Assembly (NCBI GenBank): GCA_964544595.1
Contig: CAZJBM010000013.1
Span: forward strand, 1 to 64,000
Length of the DNA: 64,000 bases
Source: JAGBWK01 sp964544595
Lineage (GTDB): Bacteria > Bacteroidota > Bacteroidia > Bacteroidales > Muribaculaceae
Direction: 5' to 3'
Under the pieces are notes generated by a model, which had not been told where the DNA came from, did no database searches, and worked only from the letters and a program-made list of their open reading frames with translations. Positions 59,969 through 64,000 of this stretch are shown here, one piece after another. A program made the translations under genes and the position numbers. The first letter of the stretch is position 1. Every line of letters starts with the position of its first letter.

Positions 59969-60418
59969 ATGGATTTATTCGACAAAATCTCTGAAGATAT
60001 CAAGAAGGCAATGTTGGCCAAAGACCGCGCGCGTCTCGAAGCCCTCCGCGGCATCAAGAAAGAGTTTCTTGAAGCCAAAACAGCCAAAGGCGCCGACGGC
60101 ACCCTTACCGACGAAAACGCCACCAAGATACTCGTGCGCATGGCAAAACAGCGCCGCGAGAGCGCCGCTATCTACGCCGAGCAGAATCGCCCCGAACTCG
60201 CCGACAGCGAGCTTGCCGAAGTGGCGGTAATCGAGGAATACCTCCCCAAACAGCTCTCGGAAGAAGAGCTCGAAGCCGAGTTGAAAGCCATTATCGCTGA
60301 AGTAGGAGCCACCGACGCCAAGATGATGGGCAAAGTAATGGGCGTGGCCACCAAGAAGCTCGCCGGCAAAGCCGACGGCCGCGCAATCTCGGCGAAAGTG
60401 AAGGAGCTGCTTTCATAA
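59969..60418 (+). CDS. YqeY/GatB-like domain protein
   Basis: A 149-residue soluble protein similar to the YqeY family, which resembles the C-terminal domain of GatB and may bind tRNA. The start at 59969 (MDLFDKISEDIKKAM) gives the usual length; a start at 59948 would add seven unconserved residues. Conserved parts are LRGIKKEFLEA, ILVRMAKQRRESA, EEYLPKQLSEEEL and MGKVMGVATKKLAGKADGR. A TAATTTCG element at 59889-59896 is a possible -7 box. Confidence 0.88.
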   Translation: MDLFDKISEDIKKAMLAKDRARLEALRGIKKEFLEAKTAKGADGTLTDENATKILVRMAKQRRESAAIYAEQNRPELADSELAEVAVIEEYLPKQLSEEELEAELKAIIAEVGATDAKMMGKVMGVATKKLAGKADGRAISAKVKELLS

Positions 60419-60474
60419 AGCCGCTACCCGCCAGTTAACTGAAATATAAATCTCTACATACATCGATCCTACCC

Positions 60475-61746
60475 ATGTTGACCATTCAACAAATCAAGGA
60501 AAATCCCGCGCTCATCGTCGAGCGCCTTGCCGTAAAAGGTTTTGACGGCAAAGAAAAAATCGACCAGATCCTCGCGCTCGACTCAGAGCGCCGCTCGCTC
60601 CAGCTCCAGAACGACAACCTCGCCGCCGAGCTTAACAAGATAGCCGCCTCGATCGGCGCGCTCATGAAGCAGGGAAAGAAAGAGGAGGCCAACGAAGCCA
60701 AGGCCGAAGTAGCGGCCAAGAAAGAGCAGCAGCGCAATCTCGCCGACCAGCTCGCCGACGCGGAGGCCCGCATCCGCGAAAATTTGCTCTCCGTGCCCAA
60801 CATACCCTGCGCCGGAGTGCCTAAAGGCACCAGCGCCGCCGACAACGTTGTCGAGAAAACCGGCGGCGTGATTCCCGAGCTTGGCGACGACGCTCTCCCC
60901 CACTGGGAATTGGCAAAGAAATACAATCTTATCGACTTCGACCTCGGAGTGAAAATAACCGGAGCCGGATTCCCCGTCTACATCGGCAAAGGCGCTCGCC
61001 TGCAACGCGCCCTGATCGAGTTCTTCCTCAACTCGGCCGTCGACGCGGGTTACACCGAAATCGAGCCCCCCTTCGTGGTCAACGAGGCTTCGGGCTATGG
61101 CACGGGCCAGCTTCCCGACAAGGAGGGACAGATGTATCACGCTCCCCTCGACAACCTCTACCTGATTCCCACCGCCGAGGTGCCCGTCACCAATCTTTAC
61201 CGCGACGTGATACTCAACGACTCTCAGCTCCCCGTCAAGAACTGCGCCTACTCAGCTTGCTGGCGCCGCGAGGCCGGCAGCTACGGTAAGGACGTGCGCG
61301 GGTTGAACCGCCTCCACCAGTTCGACAAAGTTGAAATCGTGCGCATCGAGAAGCCCGAGAACTCTTATGCCGCTCTCGAGGAGATGAAAGACCACGTGCA
61401 GGGACTGCTCGAAAAACTCGGCTTGCCCTGGCACATACTCCGCCTCTGCGGCGGCGACATGAGCTTCACCTCGGCCATCACCTTCGATTTCGAGGTTTAT
61501 TCAGCCGCTCAGAAGCGTTGGCTCGAAGTCTCTTCGGTGTCAAACTTCGAGACCTATCAGGCATCGCGACTCAAATGCCGCTACCGCGGCGAGGATAAGA
61601 AAACCCACCTCTGCCACACCCTTAACGGCTCGGCTCTCGCTTTGCCCCGCATCGTGGCAGCGCTCCTCGAGAACAATCAGACCCCCGAAGGCATCATCGT
61701 GCCCGAATGCCTGCGCCCCTACACCCGCTTCGACATCATCAACTGA
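60475..61746 (+). CDS. serS: Serine--tRNA ligase
   Basis: Class II synthetase of 423 residues. An N-terminal antiparallel coiled coil (about 25-110) grips tRNA-Ser. The catalytic core has motif 2 in SACWRREAGSYGKDVRGLNR, RLHQFDKVE after it, and motif 3 in LNGSALALPRIVAALLENNQ. The gene is followed by a clear terminator at 61773-61799. Confidence 0.97.
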   Translation: MLTIQQIKENPALIVERLAVKGFDGKEKIDQILALDSERRSLQLQNDNLAAELNKIAASIGALMKQGKKEEANEAKAEVAAKKEQQRNLADQLADAEARIRENLLSVPNIPCAGVPKGTSAADNVVEKTGGVIPELGDDALPHWELAKKYNLIDFDLGVKITGAGFPVYIGKGARLQRALIEFFLNSAVDAGYTEIEPPFVVNEASGYGTGQLPDKEGQMYHAPLDNLYLIPTAEVPVTNLYRDVILNDSQLPVKNCAYSACWRREAGSYGKDVRGLNRLHQFDKVEIVRIEKPENSYAALEEMKDHVQGLLEKLGLPWHILRLCGGDMSFTSAITFDFEVYSAAQKRWLEVSSVSNFETYQASRLKCRYRGEDKKTHLCHTLNGSALALPRIVAALLENNQTPEGIIVPECLRPYTRFDIIN

Positions 61747-61772
61747 TTTTCATCAGCGACGATACTTTATGC

Positions 61773-61799
61773 CAGCCGCGGCCCTATCGGTCGCGGCTG
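61773..61799 (+). terminator. serS terminator
   Basis: CAGCCGCG (61773-61780) pairs with CGCGGCTG (61792-61799), followed by TTTTTG. Confidence 0.85.
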
Positions 61800-61816
61800 T
61801 TTTTGTCGTAAAGCAT

Positions 61817-61848
61817 TTGCCGATTGAAACGATTTATCGTAAATTTGC
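61817..61848 (+). promoter_or_regulatory. Promoter of the RecD-like helicase gene, apparently leaderless
   Basis: TTTG (61817-61820) and TAAATTTG (61841-61848) are 20 bp apart. The -7 box ends 3 bp before the ATG at 61852, so the transcript would begin at or just after the start codon. Confidence 0.65.
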
Positions 61849-61851
61849 GGT

Positions 61852-63273
61852 ATGACAGTCAGTGAATTCGCGGAAATGATCGCCGGGGAAATGGAATTTG
61901 CCCCGACCGTGCAGCAAAGGGCGTTGATCGACGCTCTTGCCCGCTTCTGCTCTGCCGAGACGCCGTCGCTGTCAGTGTTCCTGCTCAACGGCTATGCCGG
62001 CACAGGCAAAACGTCGGTCGTGGCCGCGCTGGTTAAAGCTCTCGCGAAGGTGAGGGTGCCGTCGATACTGCTTGCCCCCACAGGCAGGGCGGCGAAGGTG
62101 CTGAGCGCCCACGCAGGGCGAAAAGCGTTCACTATCCACCGCTGGATATACCGCCCGGAGGGCAACTCCGCTCCCGGAGTGGTAAGCGTGGCAGGGGTTG
62201 CCGACAATCCTTATACAGGAGCCGTTTTTATCGTCGACGAGGCTTCGATGATAGGGTCGGGCGAAAACACCACGCTGCTCGACGACCTCTGCCAATATGT
62301 CTACGGTGGTCACGATTGCCGCATGATACTTCTCGGCGACGGCGCTCAGCTGCCCCCTGTCGGCTGCGAGAAGTCGCCCGCCATGTCGGTCAGCTACCTT
62401 AAGCGAATGGGCCTCAGGGTAAGCCGCGCCATTCTTACCCAGACTGTCAGACAAGCCTCGCACTCAGGCATTCTCTACAATGCCACCTCTCTTCGCAAAG
62501 CCATGAAGCTCGACCCGCTCCCCGAAGCGAAGCTGACCGTCACCCCCTTCAACGATGTCGCTACCATCCCCTCAGAGGATCTCGAAGACGAACTTAACTC
62601 ATCTTACTCCAACTACGGCATCGACGGCACAATACTGATCACTCGCTCCAATAAGCGCGCGATGGAGTTTAATCTCGCTATCCGCGCGCGTATTCTCGAA
62701 AAAGAGGAGGTAATCACCGTCGACGAGCCTATCCTTATAGCTAAAAACAACTATTTCTGGACCTCCAAAGCCGGGGGAAACGCCCAAGGGCGCGGCGATT
62801 TCATCGCCAACGGCGACATCGGTCACATCACCCGCATCTACGGAACCGAAATCATAGGGATGCTCCGCTTCGCCGACGTGCAGCTCACTTTTCCCGACCG
62901 CGACCTCACGATCGACGCCAAGCTGATACTCAACTCTCTGAACTCAGAAACCGCCGGCCTCAACCCGAATCATGAGCAGGATCTGACGAGACTGGCGCTC
63001 CGCAATGTCGACCCGGCCACGCTCGCCAACGAGGCGACCGCTCGTCGCATACTTAAAGCCGACCCTTATTTCAATGCGCTCCGCGTGAAATATGCCTATG
63101 CGGTGACCTGCCACAAAGCCCAGGGCGGTCAGTGGCCGAGCGTGTTTGTCGACACCGGCTACATCGCTCCCGAAGCATTGAAGACCACCGACTTCTACCG
63201 ATGGCTCTACACCGCCACGACGCGCGCGACCGATCGCCTGACATATATCCAACCCACCATAGAGGTTAGATAA
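61852..63273 (+). CDS. RecD-like ATP-dependent DNA helicase
   Basis: A 473-residue SF1 helicase of the RecD/TraA type. Walker A is GYAGTGKTSV, Walker B FIVDEASMIG, a motif III-like LLGDGAQLPPV follows, and TVRQASHSG comes later. The C-terminal UvrD-type part has YAVTCHKAQGGQWPSVFVD and YTATTRATDRL. It unwinds DNA, probably 5' to 3', in repair or recombination. The annotated ATG is very near the promoter, so initiation at Met9 or Met13 is possible. It is shorter than full RecD and lacks RecB/RecC partners nearby. Confidence 0.88.
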   Translation: MTVSEFAEMIAGEMEFAPTVQQRALIDALARFCSAETPSLSVFLLNGYAGTGKTSVVAALVKALAKVRVPSILLAPTGRAAKVLSAHAGRKAFTIHRWIYRPEGNSAPGVVSVAGVADNPYTGAVFIVDEASMIGSGENTTLLDDLCQYVYGGHDCRMILLGDGAQLPPVGCEKSPAMSVSYLKRMGLRVSRAILTQTVRQASHSGILYNATSLRKAMKLDPLPEAKLTVTPFNDVATIPSEDLEDELNSSYSNYGIDGTILITRSNKRAMEFNLAIRARILEKEEVITVDEPILIAKNNYFWTSKAGGNAQGRGDFIANGDIGHITRIYGTEIIGMLRFADVQLTFPDRDLTIDAKLILNSLNSETAGLNPNHEQDLTRLALRNVDPATLANEATARRILKADPYFNALRVKYAYAVTCHKAQGGQWPSVFVDTGYIAPEALKTTDFYRWLYTATTRATDRLTYIQPTIEVR

Positions 63274-63300
63274 TCCAATAATCATCAATACTTACTTATT

Positions 63301-64000
63301 ATGAACAATCAATCTGTCAAAAACGGCTTTCTAATGGCCGCATGGGGCTATCTCATCCCAGCAATCGCGGCGGTTATTTTCATCATCGCCATTTGCTCGA
63401 AAGTGATTCTATTCGTTCTCGACAATTATGACCCCGCGGACGCGACCGCCAAGAGCATCGACCCCGCCTATGTCGAGAGTGTATTCATGCCCTCAATCTC
63501 AGGATGGATAATCATGATGCAGGTAGTGGCCGTAATCTGCGGCTTACTTACCGGCTACGGCCTCATGAAGGCCTCAAAGGCATCTGACAGCGAGTCATTT
63601 GCCTCTCCGCTGAGTTCATTGGCCACAATGGTGTTCATCTATACCGGGCTGTCATTTCTCGTGTCGATGGCCAGCATCATCTCCCCGACTTCAAAATTAG
63701 GGATCGCCGTGTCGGGAGCGTTATCGGTTTTCACCTTCTGCTTCTACGTCGCTTATCTCGTGAGAGGCAAAAACTGCTGCGCACTCGCCTATGATAACAG
63801 CCATATTCAAGGACTTCGCATCTGCTCCCGAGGCTATCAGATGATGTGGATAGGCTTTGTCGGCATAATAGTAGGTATGTTCATTATCATTGTCGGCGCC
63901 AAGGCTCTCATACTGATTGGCTTAGCGGGCGTGGCTATGTTCGCGCTCTCGATTGTGATGCTTGCAGGCTACATTCAGGTAATCGTGGGCTGGTTTAAGT
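63301..64000 (+). CDS. Multi-span membrane protein, cut by the window end
   Basis: The open frame from ATG at 63301 stays open to the last base, giving at least 233 residues. Hydrophobic segments occur at about 12-37, 64-88, 100-120, 128-148 and 180-225. The start MNNQSVKNGFLMAAWGYLIP and the alternation of hydrophobic stretches indicate an integral membrane protein. There is no motif I recognise. It follows the helicase gene by 27 bp, with a partial AATACTTACTTA repeat in between. Confidence 0.7.
   Translation, partial: MNNQSVKNGFLMAAWGYLIPAIAAVIFIIAICSKVILFVLDNYDPADATAKSIDPAYVESVFMPSISGWIIMMQVVAVICGLLTGYGLMKASKASDSESFASPLSSLATMVFIYTGLSFLVSMASIISPTSKLGIAVSGALSVFTFCFYVAYLVRGKNCCALAYDNSHIQGLRICSRGYQMMWIGFVGIIVGMFIIIVGAKALILIGLAGVAMFALSIVMLAGYIQVIVGWFK

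Overview
The window reads as chromosomal DNA of a Bacteroidales bacterium, most likely a gut member close to Muribaculaceae. This is inferred from the proteins (Bacteroidales-type serine/threonine kinases, SulP-metX-hom, secreted GH13 and GH31 enzymes, T9SS-like C-terminal tails), from promoters of the Bacteroidetes type (-33 TTTG, -7 TAnnTTTG, about 20 bp apart), and from the near absence of Shine-Dalgarno sites. I saw no rRNA, tRNA, CRISPR array, phage or plasmid genes. One 100-N assembly gap lies at 44156-44255.

Layout. 1-3250: an intergenic repeat, an AT-rich exported orphan, then divergent murI and trpS. 3258-8874 (minus strand): a probable five-gene envelope operon with an exported C1 peptidase, two zinc-ribbon/YARHG membrane proteins around an M15 peptidase, and a six-hairpin glycosidase-like lipoprotein. 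9086-9640: an IS5-type remnant. 9797-17453 (plus): an NfnAB/GltA-like flavoprotein pair, a SulP transporter with metX and hom, and a hemerythrin-LuxR regulator. 17520-24315 (minus): an Omp28/thioredoxin-like secreted protein, a large secreted alpha-amylase and pdxA. 24656-33407 (minus): a seven-gene surface polysaccharide operon (WecA-type transferase, Wza, Wzc, two paralogous O-antigen ligases/polymerases, WcaF and one unrecognised protein), ended by an IS fragment.

33882-46646 (plus) is the most unusual part: a 12.8 kb run with two membrane-anchored Ser/Thr kinases, a PP2C phosphatase, two FHA-domain proteins, a LytTR protein, an exported caspase-fold protease, two acidic single-membrane-segment proteins and two exported Sel1-repeat proteins. 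It resembles the kinase/phosphatase/FHA control module of type VI secretion, but no secretion genes are present. I propose a self-contained phospho-threonine signalling system linking cytoplasm and periplasm.

46775-64000 (plus, except crp) returns to housekeeping: pyrH, frr, a radical SAM protein, an LD-carboxypeptidase, a DivIC/FtsB-like protein, a GH31 enzyme, a Crp/Fnr regulator, a TPR protein with an outer-membrane barrel, rnhB, yqeY, serS, a RecD-like helicase and a truncated membrane protein. Three dispersed repeat families thread the intergenic regions: a 20-26 bp TAAGTAAGTATCGAAAATTA motif, a composite hairpin element of about 200 bp, and IS ends carrying the terminus GAGCCTGTCCCATAA.
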